A stretch of DNA of 64,000 bases from Petaurus breviceps papuanus (taxonomy: Eukaryota; Chordata; Mammalia; Diprotodontia; Petauridae), in assembly GCA_028583685.1 (NCBI GenBank), contig JAMXIF010000032.1, forward strand, positions 6,439,977 to 6,503,976, read 5' to 3'. The position numbers and the translations under genes were made by a program. How positions within the stretch are numbered: the stretch's first letter is position 1; each line of letters opens with the position of its first letter. Shown here in pieces: positions 22,800 through 32,924 of the stretch. The notes beneath the pieces were generated by a model. The model was not told the origin of the DNA and did no database searches. It was given only the letters and a program-made list of their open reading frames with translations.

Positions 22800-23070
22800 A
22801 ATGAATTCATCAATAAGCATTCATTGATTTCCTATAAGCTATATAGGATTGGACTAGGCACTGTGGGGGTAGTACGATGGGAGAGAAAAAAGAAGCATAA
22901 TACAAGGTTTTTGTTCATATGTCATATACAATACAATTAGAGAAATAGGAACATATTTTATATAACAGCATTCTAAATTTTATATGTAAATATATATCAT
23001 ATAATTGTGTAATATATATATACATATATATATATATAAAACATAGTAGGACTATATGATTTGGACAGTA
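22800..23070 (-). mobile_element. L2 3' end, antisense, with TA-rich insert
   Basis: 'aataagcattcattgatttc', 'ggactaggcactgtgggggt' and 'gagaaataggaacatatttt' fit an antisense L2. TA repeats at 22980-23037 have expanded within it. Confidence 0.55.
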
Positions 23071-23464
23071 AGTGCAAAAACAGAGAAGAGGACCATGTAG
23101 GGTACCAAACACTAGCTAAGTTTTGGTTGGGGAATGCATGGTGAAGGGGATGGATCCAGCTTCAGAGTCTGGGACATGGTGCAGAGGGACAGGATTGGGT
23201 AGAGTCAGAGAAGGCAATATCACCATTGAATAATGTTGGTGGGCACATGGTTGAAGAAAGATGAGAAGGGAAGTCACTGAGGCAGTCTGGAATTTTAGGA
23301 TCTTAGATGTTTAACTGGAGGAGAGGGATTAGAAAAGAGAAAAGGAGAGATTCTAAGGACAAATCAGCTACATAATCTTTCTTGGTCTATTCTACAAGGA
23401 GTATTTTGGCTTCCCTTTCATTACTGTAGAGTTAATGAAGGACACATAAAGTAAAGTCAGAAAT
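23071..23464. other. Purine-rich unclassified sequence
   Basis: It may be a diverged continuation of the L2 copy. No gene seen. Confidence 0.35.
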
Positions 23465-23668
23465 TCATAGAATCATAGATTTAGAGCTGAAAGATTCTTT
23501 ATAGGCTACCTAGTTCAACCTCCCAATTTACCAGATGAGAAAACTGAGGCTCAGAGAGGTTAAGTGATTTGCCTAGGGCTACACAGTAATTAAGTGTCTG
23601 AAGTGGGATTTAAATCCGTCTTTCTAACTCTAAATCCAATACTCTATTCACTGAACAAGATACACTGA
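23465..23668 (-). mobile_element. MIR/THER SINE, antisense, full length
   Basis: 'aatcatagatttagagctga', 'cagatgagaaaactgaggct', 'cagagaggttaagtgatttg', 'tccaatactctattcactga'. All blocks are in order. Confidence 0.85.
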
Positions 23669-23724
23669 ACCTAAGAAAGTTATAAAAATAATTCATAGTG
23701 TCCCTCTAAGCTTCTGAAACGACA

Positions 23725-23938
23725 TGTCATCATCATCATCGTCATCTTCATCTTCTTCTTCTTTTTCTCCTTCTCCTCCTCCTCCTTCTCCTTCTCCTCC
23801 TCCTCCTCCCCCTCCCCTTTCCCTCCCTCTACTTCTCCCCCACTCCCCCCTCTCCTAACCTCCTTCTCCCCTGTCCCTCCCCTTCCCTCTCTCTCCCTCT
23901 TCTCCCCTCCCTCCCTTCTTCTCTCTATCACCTCTCTG
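23725..23938. repeat. Polypyrimidine tract, about 210 bp
   Basis: (CAT)n passes into (CTT)n, (CCT)n and mixed C/T runs with very few purines after 23750. On the minus strand it reads as Glu/Lys/Gly-rich frames without biological meaning. Confidence 0.95.
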
Positions 23939-24035
23939 TCAAGAGGTGAGAAATAGGCTTCCTTCTCAGTCTTCTTGATTTATGATTGGTTATTTAATCG
24001 ATCAGATTTCTAAAGTCTTTCACAGTTATTTTTCT

Positions 24036-24190
24036 TTAAAATGTTGTAGACAATGAATAACTTATTCTCCTGGTTCTACTCACTTTACTGTGCATTAGTT
24101 CAATTAAGTCTTCCCAGATTTCAACCTTTTCATAACTTCTAGTAGTGTATTAATATTTCACTACCTTTGTATATAGTAATTTATTTGCCT
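24036..24190 (-). mobile_element. L1 ORF2 C-terminal/3' fragment
   Basis: 'tctcctggttctactcactt', 'tagttcaattaagtcttccc' and 'cttctagtagtgtattaata' parallel 39395-39490 and 2110-2220. Confidence 0.6.
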
Positions 24191-24567
24191 AGAATTTACC
24201 CCTCGAACTAGAGGGTAAAAGAAAATTTCAGTAAAAAGAAAAGTGGCTCACACAGTCTTCTGGTAGTGCCAAAGAAACAAACAAAAGAAAAGTTAATCTG
24301 GCAGTGTAGTGTTTGTTATGTTTTGAAGGTAACAAAATTTCAGGGGGCACATTTATTTTGTCCTGCAATATTCATGATTAGAAGCAAAAAAGAACACCAC
24401 AAAGACAAATTCAGCTTGTGTCAATATCTTATCTGCTAAAGGTGAAGTTGAAAATAATATATTTATAACATGAGAAATGAACATTTCTCTCTTACATTTA
24501 ATAACTAATTAATTTATGAGGACCAAGGTTTTCCCTTTTCCAACATGCTTATCCAGAAATCAACTAG
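24191..24567. other. Unique sequence
   Basis: No gene or repeat recognised. Confidence 0.35.
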
Positions 24568-25010
24568 TGTGAGAAATCTTCCTTAGAGATTTACCCAGAC
24601 CAAGATCTAATCAGACAGTAAAAGAGATTTTCTAAGTTTAGGCTAATGGATATATTGCTGCTCTTTGTATTTGCACAGACAGGTCTGGGGAAACATTAAT
24701 TCTCCTCATTATCAAGACATGTAACATGGAAATTGATGTCTCTTTTACCAAGATTTGAATGACCTAAGTCACATACCCTGGGACAGTACACCTCCCATTT
24801 GATTAACCAGAGCAAAACAGGCACCCCTCGGCAACATCTCTTCTTTGAAAGGCATATAAACTGTGACCCTGCTGCCATAAGGGATCTTTTATCTAGGAGA
24901 AATGGTCAAATGACCATCCTTTTATTCATAAAAATTCCTTCTGATAACTTTATTAATAAAATGATTAAATTATACAGAGATTATGCTTCTTGAACTTTTT
25001 GATCACCACA
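24568..25010 (+). mobile_element. Possible solo LTR fossil (MaLR/ERVL-like)
   Basis: The stretch starts with TG and ends with CA, has a TATA-like element (ggcatataaac, about 24851) and a polyadenylation-like AATAAA near 24955, and is about 440 bp long, all in the order expected of U3-R-U5. No internal viral genes lie nearby and the flanking duplication is not convincing. It would be an old, solitary remnant. Family not certain. Confidence 0.3.
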
Positions 25011-25104
25011 ATAACTTGCTAATTCTGTCCAAACTAAGTTATGGTATACATTAATGATTGGTAATATCAATGCAAAGGTGGACACTGAGAAAGATGTTTA
25101 AAAT

Positions 25105-25195
25105 ACTTTTTTGTATATATATATGCATATATGCACACACATATACATATACATACTTTAATGCATGCACATATACACATGCATACATATACTGT
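25105..25195. repeat. TA/CA/TG-rich degenerate microsatellite
   Basis: Imperfect 'atatgcac', 'acatatac' units. Confidence 0.8.
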
Positions 25196-25417
25196 GAAAA
25201 ATTATTTTTCTTAGTCATCATTATCTGGGATACTCAGAGCTTCTCCTATTCCCTTTCTTCCAGGTTCTCCTTATCCTGCTCAACCACCCCCAAGTTACCA
25301 AGCAGTGTGGAAAATCATTCCTACAGTTCCCTTCCTGATGCTGCAGCCTATCCCAGCATATCTTGTTTCTGTCCTTGTACCATTACTGGAGACCACAAGC
25401 AAGAGAATGCAACTTTG

Positions 25418-25430
25418 TCTCAGCCCTCTT
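25418..25430. repeat. Left target-site duplication of HAL1 B
   Basis: tctcagccctctt occurs here and, identically, at 28360-28372. Confidence 0.9.
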
Positions 25431-28359
25431 TTTTTCCCATTTTCAAATGCTTTAGTAACTTCTGATTTACATCATTTATTTCTGTCAGATTTTGAGTTAT
25501 ACATTTTCTCCCTGTTTTTCCCCTACTCACCACCCCAAAATAGTAGTCCCACAGGATATCTCCTCCTCCAATCTGCTCTCTCCCATATTTTCTCCCACAC
25601 CCCTTTTACTTTTCCAGTAGGGCATGGTGGATCTCTATGCCCCAGTGCCTGTATATCTTATTTCCCAATTACATGTAAAATAGTATTAACAATAGTATAT
25701 ATATATATATACATATTTTTATATACATATATATATATATATACATATATGTATATATGTGTTTATTTAAACATTTGATTTGAAAACTTTGAATTCCAGA
25801 GTCATTCCCTTCCCCCCTTGTCACCCACTCTTACTGGGAAGATAAGCAGTTCAATATAGGTTGTACATGTGTAGCTAATGCAAAACATTAACATAGTAGA
25901 TATATTGTAAAAGACGGACTATATTTCCCTCCCTCCTATCCCATCACCCACTTGTTGTGTTCTCTACTTTGATCTCATGCCTTTTCAAAAGTGGGTGTTT
26001 CCAACTTCCCTCCCCCCTGCAGCCTGCCCTCCCTTCCATCATCCCCACTCTCATCCCCTTCTTCCCTACTCTTCTGTAAGGTGAGATACCCTATTTAGTG
26101 TGCATTTCATTCCTTCCCCAACCCAAATTCAATGAGAATAAGGTTGACCCATTGCCTTTTGCCTTCCTATTCTTCTCCTCCATTGTAACTGTTTTCCCTT
26201 ACCTCTTCTATATGTGATAGTTTACCCCATTTTGTCTCTACCCATCTGCTCTCATTATATTCCTCTCTCATCTCTTAATTTCACCTTTTAATTGTCATCC
26301 CTTCCTATTAAATTGGTCCTGTGCCCTCTATCTATGTATACCTCTAAACATATATACACACATTCACATATGTATTCATATACCTATATACCCTCATATA
26401 AAGAAATATGATATATATTTATATTATTTATATACATACATATATGTGTATGTATGTGTATATACATATTGTTTCCCTTCAACTATTTTCATACTGAGAA
26501 AAGTTTCATCAGTTACAATTATTGTTTTTCCATGAAGGAATGTTAAGAGTTCAACTTTGATAAGTTCCTTATGATGTCTTTTCCCTGTTTACCTTCTCAT
26601 GCTTCTCTTGCTTTTTGTATCTGAATGTTAAATTTTCTAATTAACTCTGGTGTTTTCTTCAAGAATGCTTGAAAGTACTCTGTTCCACTGAATGACCATC
26701 CTTTCCCCTGAAATATGGTACTCAGTTTTGCTGGATAGGTGATTCTTGGTTTTAATCCCAGCTCCTTTGACCTCCAGAATATCATATTACAAGCCCTTCG
26801 ATCCCTCAGTGTAGAAGCTGCCAGATCCTGGGTTATCCTGATTGTGTTTCCACAATATTCAAATTGTTTCTTCCTGGCTGCTTGTAATATTATCTCCTTA
26901 ATCTGGGAATTCTGGAACCTGGCTATAATATTCCTAACAGTTTTCTTTTTGGGATCTTTTTCAGGAGGTGATCAGTGGATTCTTTCAACCTCTCTTTTGC
27001 CCTCTGGTTCTAAAACATCAGGGCAGTTTTCTTTGAGAAATTCCTGGAAGATGACTTCTTTGGTTCTTACTTTGATCATGGCTTTCAGGTAGTCCAATAA
27101 TTTTTAAGTTATCTCTCCTGGATCTATTCTCCAGGTTAGTGGTTTTTCCTATGAGATAGCTCACATTGCCTTCTATTCTTTCATTTGTTTGGATCTGTTT
27201 AACAGCATTTTGATTTCTCATAGTCATTAGCTTCCATTTGCTCCAATCTATTTCTGAAGCAATGATTCTCCTCAGTGAGATTTTGAGATTCTTTTTTCTT
27301 CTGGCAAATTCAGCTTTTTAAGACATCCTTCTCCTCATTGCCTTTTTGAGCCTCTGTTGCCAACTGAGTTAGTCTATTTTTTAAGGTATTATTTTCCTCA
27401 ATCAAGCTGTTGACTCTTATTTTTTAATTTTCTTTCATTGTTCTCATTTCTCTTTCCAATTTTTCCTCCACTTCTCTTATCTGCTTTTAAAAGTCCTCTA
27501 TGGCCTGTAACCAGCTTGTATTTTCCTTTGAAGCTTTTGGTGCAGGAATTCTGACTTCATTGTCTTCCTCCTGTTCCATGCTTTGCTCATTTTTGTCACC
27601 AAAATAGGAGTATAATGTTGGAATCTTCTGTCTGCTTTGTTTCCTTTGCCTTGTCATGTTTCCCCTCAGTCACTTGATCCCTGGGCTTTTTGCCATAGTA
27701 GGACTCTTCTACCAGACAGGGGAGGTTTCAGAGCAAATGCTGGGGTTTTCTCAGTTGCTGGAGGTATTGGAAGGATGCCCCACACACTCTGGCAATTTGG
27801 ACCCACACCCCAGGACCTCCACCATAGACTGCAATCCAGTTCCAAGAGGTTAAAACAAGAGAAATTACCCCTCAGACTGGTGCTTGGTCTGCCTACACTC
27901 TGCAGGCCAGGAGCTAAAGCTGCCACGTGGTGCTGGCTGGCTGTGGCGCCTCAGCAGCTTCTTGCCCCAGGGGAAAAACCCAATGCTCTCCCACTTACTA
28001 GGTCCCAATGTCCAGACTGAACTGACCTCTCACTTTGTCCTTCGCATCTATGTGTTGATAATTCTGGAAATGGCCACAGCTGCTACTGATCTTGAGTCCC
28101 TCTGGCCAGTGGCTTGTCAGACCCACCCTGGGGCTAAAACCTCGGGCTCACAGGGGCCTGGGCTCTGCTCGCAGAACACTGACTGGCCAACTCCTGCCAC
28201 CCTGCCAGTCTGTCCTCAGTGGGAGGTTAGCTTCTCTGTGTCATTTTATGGGTTCTGCAGCTCCAAAGTTTGTTCAGGGTCACCTTTTTACATTGATTGG
28301 GGAAGGTGGAAGCCCGAGCCGCTTGGAGGTCCTGCTCCTACTCTGCCATCCTGATTCTA
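25431..28359 (-). mobile_element. HAL1 retrotransposon, copy B, full length
   Basis: The 13-base duplication on both sides fixes the ends. On the minus strand the order is L1-type start (gatggcagagtaggag, near 28345), 5' region of about 700 bp, ORF1 (27657-26597), a 3' region of about 1.17 kb, and a short A tail (T's at 25431-25435). The 3' region on plus contains 'gcctgtatatcttatttccc' and 'cccacaggatatctcctcct', both shared with copy C (30265-30295, 30175-30195) and, more loosely, with copy A. It has no ORF2 and was moved in trans by L1 machinery. Confidence 0.92.
26597..27657 (-). pseudogene. HAL1 B ORF1, broken
   Basis: The frame starts at an ATG (27655-27657) reading MTRQRKQSRQK and ends in QKAREA with a TGA. 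Conserved landmarks are YSYFGDKNEQSM, a coiled coil at about 27340-27500, ENRSRRDNLKIIGLPESHDQ (about 27050-27125) and, in the C-terminal domain, LKPRITYPAKLS (about 26705-26755), which closely recalls the human ORF1p sequence QPRISYPAKLS. Several stops and frame changes interrupt it. Confidence 0.85.
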
Positions 28360-28372
28360 TCTCAGCCCTCTT

Positions 28373-28857
28373 GAGGAGGAGGAAAGAGTATAGGAAAACC
28401 AAAATATCCTCTTCCTATGGCTGCAGTATGATGCCCTATAGCAGTACTCAACCAGAGAGCTGAAGAATAGGGGATAGTAGAACAGGGAGTCATTTTGTGT
28501 TGCGCAAATACAGTGGATCTTAATAAAAAGGAAGTGTCATCCAGGTGGGTGGGAGGTAATAGACTGAGAGAGCAGATTTTATGGGAAAAGGAGAAAAATA
28601 TTTTTATAGAGCTATTACTAATGAGGTACACAATAAGAAATACATGGAAATGTCTACCTTTTGGTAATAATTCTGTCTTCTCTATCTCCAGCAGGAGTGG
28701 ATAGTTCTTAGAGTGAGATAAAACAGAAAATTCAGGGAGAGCAGAAAAGATACTGTAGGAATAGGATTACCTCAAAGTAGATTAAGTCAAAAGAAAAAAT
28801 AAGATGCTGTTTTCAAAGTAAAAATGGAAAAAAAAATACTAATTCAGAAAAATATTA
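28373..28857. other. Unclassified sequence between HAL1 B and the DNA transposon
   Basis: Purine-rich; no gene seen. It may belong to the same old host sequence as 25205-25417, interrupted by HAL1 B. Confidence 0.35.
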
Positions 28858-29028
28858 CCATGTTTTCCCGATAATAAGACCTATCCCGAAAATAAGCCCT
28901 CCCCTTTACTGTGTAAGATTCCTCTAAAATAAGCCCTCCCCCTAAAATAAACCCTATTGAGTTTGCTACTGTAGTGAAGGTGATCCCCTGCGCTACACGC
29001 TGCATTATGGTACCCTCTGTATGCACCG

Positions 29029-29046
29029 TTCCCCCCCCCCCCCCCC
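29029..29046. repeat. Poly-C run in the DNA transposon
   Basis: About 18 consecutive C's followed by GGG. Confidence 0.95.
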
Positions 29047-29195
29047 GGGTGAAGCACACACCGCGCTCCGAGCTGCATCCAATCAGAGCTGCAGCAGTGA
29101 GCACGTCATCCTGTTCTTCCCCAGTGATTTGCTTGCTGGCACCATTGAGAGCAGTGCCGCGAAGGAGAGCTGAGGCAGGACAACATAAAAACCCG

Positions 29196-29336
29196 GTATG
29201 TAAGTGGGAGTGAGGGGGCATGATGGAGGATAAAAAGGGCATGATGGAGGAAAAAAGAAGAACTCAGGGGGCATGATGGAGTGAAAAGAAGGACTGATGG
29301 TCATAATTTTATTATTCTGTCTGTTTTGACCCCCAG
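29196..29336 (+). other. Probable intron retained in the DNA transposon
   Basis: A strong donor (CCCG/GTATGTAAGT at 29192-29205) and a strong acceptor with pyrimidine tract (ttctgtctgttttgacccccag, ending 29336) enclose about 141 bp. Such an intron just upstream of the transposase start suggests a non-coding first exon in the parent element. Inference from splice-site shape only. Confidence 0.5.
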
Positions 29337-29338
29337 AC

Positions 29339-29425
29339 AAGAGTACAAAAAGGAAGAGCTATACTGTTGAGTATAAGAAAGCAATTGTAGAGGAGTCACA
29401 TGTCATTGCTGTCAATGTTCATTAA
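29339..29425 (+). pseudogene. N-terminal fragment of a pogo/Brinker-type transposase
   Basis: 28 codons, KSTKRKSYTVEYKKAIVEES followed by HVIAVNVH and a stop. The KRKSYTVEYKKAIVEE segment resembles the first helix of Brinker/CENP-B type helix-turn-helix domains of pogo-like transposases. No ATG precedes it after the acceptor, and nothing of the DDE catalytic part remains. Confidence 0.45.
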
Positions 29426-30032
29426 AATAAGCCCTCCCCTGAAAATAAACCCTCTGGTGTTTTTCTGTCCAAAAAAAAAAAATAATAAGACAGTGTCTTA
29501 TTATCGGGGAAACACGGTAGTGATAAATGGAGAAAAATACATATCTGTGTTTCAAAACTTAAAATGCGAATGGATTAAACCATCAAAATAAAAGGATGAT
29601 ATTAGATAAATAAAATCCCCAAATCATTTGCTTAATAAAACAAAGACATACACAGAATAAAATTGAATAATTGGAATGAAATTTACTATGAATTAAGTGA
29701 ATTAAGAAAAAAATCAGACATTGCAATCATCATATTAGACAAAGGAAAAAAAACCAAATATTTGCAGTATAAAAAGAGATAAAAAAGGAAGTTAGATCAT
29801 AATGAGAGGAACCAAACAAAATGATATCACTATCAAACATATGCTCCACATGGCTTAGCATCTAATTTTAGAAATGAATAAATATCTGAATGACTACAAC
29901 ATATATATATATATAGTAATACAGTAAAATAAGAAACTTTACTGTATTTCCATTTTAAACAAATGCAATAAGAAGATAAGCAAAGAGAAAATAGAAAATT
30001 GAACAAATTTCTGGAAAAACTAGGGTGGAAAA

Positions 30033-30048
30033 ACTTAAGGTGGCTTCT
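30033..30048. repeat. Left target-site duplication of HAL1 C
   Basis: acttaaggtggcttct here; acttaaggtgacttct at 32925-32940, one mismatch in 16. Confidence 0.9.
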
Positions 30049-32924
30049 TTTTAAATTTTTTTTCATTTTTCAAATGCTTTATTAACTTCTAATTTACAGC
30101 ATTCATTTCCACCAGATTTTTGAGTTACAAATTTTCTCCCCATTTTCCCCCTACCTAACACCCCCCAATAGCAGTCCCACAGGATATCCCCTCCTCCAAT
30201 CTGCTCTCTCCCATATCTTCTCCCATACCCCCTGCAACTTTCCAGTTGGACATGGTGGATCTCTATGCCCCAGTGCCTGTATATCTTATTTCCCAATTAC
30301 ATGTAAAATAGTATTAATAATAGTATATATATTTAAACATTTGATTTTAAGACTTTGAATGTGAGATTTGTTCCCTTCCTCCCTTGTCACCCACCCTTAC
30401 TGGGAAGATAAACAATTCAGTATAGGCTGAACATGTGTAGGTAGTGCAATACATTACCATAGTAGATTTATTGTAAAAGACTGACTATATTTCCCTCCCT
30501 CCTATCCCAACTCCCACTTGTTCTATTCTCTACTTTAATCCTGTCCTTTTTCAAAAGTGGGTGCTTCCAACTTCCCTCCCCCCATCATGCACTCTCTTGC
30601 ATCATCCCCCCTCTCATCCCCTTCCCCCCTACTCTCCTGTAGGGTGAGATACCTATTTAGTATCATTCCCTCCTCAAGCCAAATTCAATGAGAATAAGGT
30701 TGACCCATTCTCTTTTGCCTTCCTATTCTTCCCCTCCATTGTAACCACTTTTCTTTGCCTTTTCTATATGAGATAGTTTACCCCATTCTGTCTCTCCCCA
30801 TCTCCTCTTGTTATATTCCTCTCTCACCTCTTAATTTCACATTTTAAGTATCATCCCTTCCTATTAAATTGGTCCTCTATCTATGTATACCTGTGAACAT
30901 ATATACACACATTCACATATGTATTCATATGCCTGTATATCCTCCAATATAGACATGCATATATGTATATATGTATGCATGTATGAATATACATACATAT
31001 ATATATATATATTCCCTTCAACTATTTTAATTCTGAGAAAAGTTTCATCAGTAATAATTATTGTTTTTCCATGAAGGAATGTTAGGAGTTCAACTTTGAT
31101 AAGTTCCTTATGATGTCTTTTCCCTGTTTACCTTCTCATGCTTCTCTTGCTTCTTGTATCTGAATGTCAAATTTTTCTATTCAACTGTGGTTTTTTCATC
31201 AAGAATGCTTGAGAGTCCTCTGTTCCACTGAATGACCATCTTTTCCCTGAAACATGGTACTCAGTTTTGCTGAATAGATGATTCTTGGTTTTAATCCCAG
31301 CTCCTTTGACCTCTGTAATATCATATTCCAAGCCCTTCAATCCCTCAGGGTAGATGCTGCCAGATCCTGAGTTATCCTGATTGTGTTTCCACAATATTCA
31401 AATTGTTTCTTCCTGGCTGCTTATACTATTCTCTCCTTGATCTGGGAATTTTAGAACCTGGCTATAATATTCCTAGGAGTTTTCTTTTTGGGGTCTTTTT
31501 TCAGTAGGCGATCGGTGGATTTTTTCAACCTCTGTTTTGCCCTCTGCTTCTAAAACATCAGGGAAATTTTCCTTGAGAATTTCTTGGAGGATGATTTCTA
31601 GGTTCTTTCTTTGATCATGGCTTTCAGGTAGTCTAATAATTTTTAAATTATCTCTCCTGGATCTATTTTCCAGGTCAGTGGTTTTTCCAGTGAGATATTT
31701 CCCATTGTCTTCTATTCTTTCATTTATTTGGATCTGTTTAACAGCATTTTGATTTCTCAAAAAGATGCTACCTTCGATTTGCTCCAATCTAATTCTGAAA
31801 GAATGATTCTCCTCAGTGAGCTTTTGATATTCTTTTTCCATCTGGCAAATTCAGCTTTTTAGGGAATTTTTCTCCTCATTGCCTTTTTGAGCCTCTTTTG
31901 CCATTTGAGTTAATTTATTTTTTAAGGTGTTATTTTCCTCAGTCAGGCTGTTGACTCTCATTTCATAATTTTCTTGCATCATTCTCATTTCTCTTCCCAA
32001 TTTTTCCTCCACTTCTCTTATCTGCTTCTTAAGGTCCTCTATGGCCTGTAACCAGTTTGTATTTTTCTTGAAGCTTTTGGTGCAGGAGTTCTGACTTCAC
32101 TGTCTTCCTCCTGTTCCATGTTTTGCTATTTTTTTCCCCCCAAAATAGGAGTGTAATGTTGGATTCTTCTGTTTTGCTTTGCTTCCGTTGCCTGGTCAGG
32201 TTGCCACTCAGTCACTTGACCTCTGGGCTTTTTGCCACAGCAGGACTCTGCCACCAGACAGGGGAGCTTTGTTCCAAGCACTGGGGTTTTCTCAGCTGCT
32301 GCAAGTATTATTTGATTGCCCTCTCTGAATCCTACCCATGTTCTGGCAAGCTGGTCACACACCCCAGGACCTCTACCCTAGACTGCAATCCAGATCCAAG
32401 CAGGTTAAAGCAAGAGCAATTACCCCTCACACTGGTCACTTGGTTCCCCTACACTTTGCAGTCCAGGATCTGAAGCTGTCATGTGGCAGTGGCTGTGTTA
32501 CTGCCCTCAGTGGCTTCTCACCCTGGGGTCAAGATCCTATGCACTCCCAACTACTGGATCCCAAAGTGCACACTGCACTGACCACTTACTTTGTTCTTAG
32601 CATCTATGTGTTGATAATTCTGGACTGCCATGGCTGCTGGTAATCTGGAGTCCCTCTAGCCAGTGGTTGGTCAGGCTTACCCTGGGTATAAAACCTCTGG
32701 ATGGCAGGGCTGGGCTTAGCTCCCAGAGCACTGCACTGGCCAATTCCTTCTGGCCTGCTGGGTTGTTCTCAGTGGGAGGTTAGCTTCTCTGTGTCACTTT
32801 GTGGGTTCTGTAGTTCCAAAGTTTTTTCAGAGTCCCTTTTACATGAATTTGTGGTGGTGGGAGCTGGAACCATGTGGAGGTCCTCTTTCTACTCTGCCAT
32901 CTTGTCTCTGCTCCCCAATTTCTG
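30049..32924 (-). mobile_element. HAL1 retrotransposon, copy C, full length, inside an old L1
   Basis: Flanked by a 16-base duplication with one mismatch. On the minus strand it starts GGGGAGCAGAGACAAGATGG (from 32916), has a 5' region, ORF1 (32199-31136), a TA-rich stretch (30890-31015 on plus) and a 3' end with an AATAAA-type signal (TTAATAAAGC, about 30085) and A tail. Eight bases (32917-32924) between the L1-like start and the duplication may be untemplated. Organisation equals copies A and B. It sits in the endonuclease region of an older L1 ORF2, which dates it as the younger of the two. Confidence 0.92.
31136..32199 (-). pseudogene. HAL1 C ORF1, broken
   Basis: The equivalent of the ATG is CTG here (32197-32199). 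The frame then holds a coiled coil (about 31850-32060), an open stretch of 122 codons (31841-31473) reading MEKEYQKLTEENHSFRIRLE and onward through ENRSRRDNLKIIRLPESHDQ and ILQEILKENFPDVLE, the RRM-like core of L1 ORF1p, and a C-terminal part ending near 31136. Other segments are interrupted. Confidence 0.82.

Larger units (their letters stand above)
28858..29517 (+). mobile_element. Non-autonomous pogo-like (Tc1/mariner) DNA transposon
   Basis: The ends are inverted repeats: ccatgttttcccgataataa at the left and, on the complement, ccgtgtttccccgataataa at the right, two mismatches in 23 bases, flanked by TA (28856-28857, 29518-29519). Subterminal 'aaaataagccctccc' motifs occur at both sides in the same direction. 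The interior is CpG-rich, with a CCAAT motif (about 29080), an intron-like segment (29196-29336) and the beginning of a transposase-like frame (29339-29425). The rest of the transposase is missing, so it depended on a relative. Near-identical ends suggest it is not very old. Confidence 0.8.

Noticed and set aside
23680-23931. Minus-strand Glu/Lys/Gly-rich frame
   Set aside because: It is the translation of the polypyrimidine tract.
25058-25778. Frames of 135 and 157 codons on plus
   Set aside because: They combine microsatellite sequence with the antisense 3' region of HAL1 B; the second has a poly Ile/Tyr end.
27637-28463. Overlapping plus-strand open frames of 65-156 codons
   Set aside because: They run antisense to the 5' region of HAL1 B, where base composition is GC-richer; similar frames occur at the matching place in copy C (32123-32925). 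No domain or conserved start.
28844-29340. Several frames of 65-132 codons on both strands in the pogo-like element
   Set aside because: Only 29339-29425 on plus resembles a transposase part; the rest have no similarity and overlap the ends and poly-C run.
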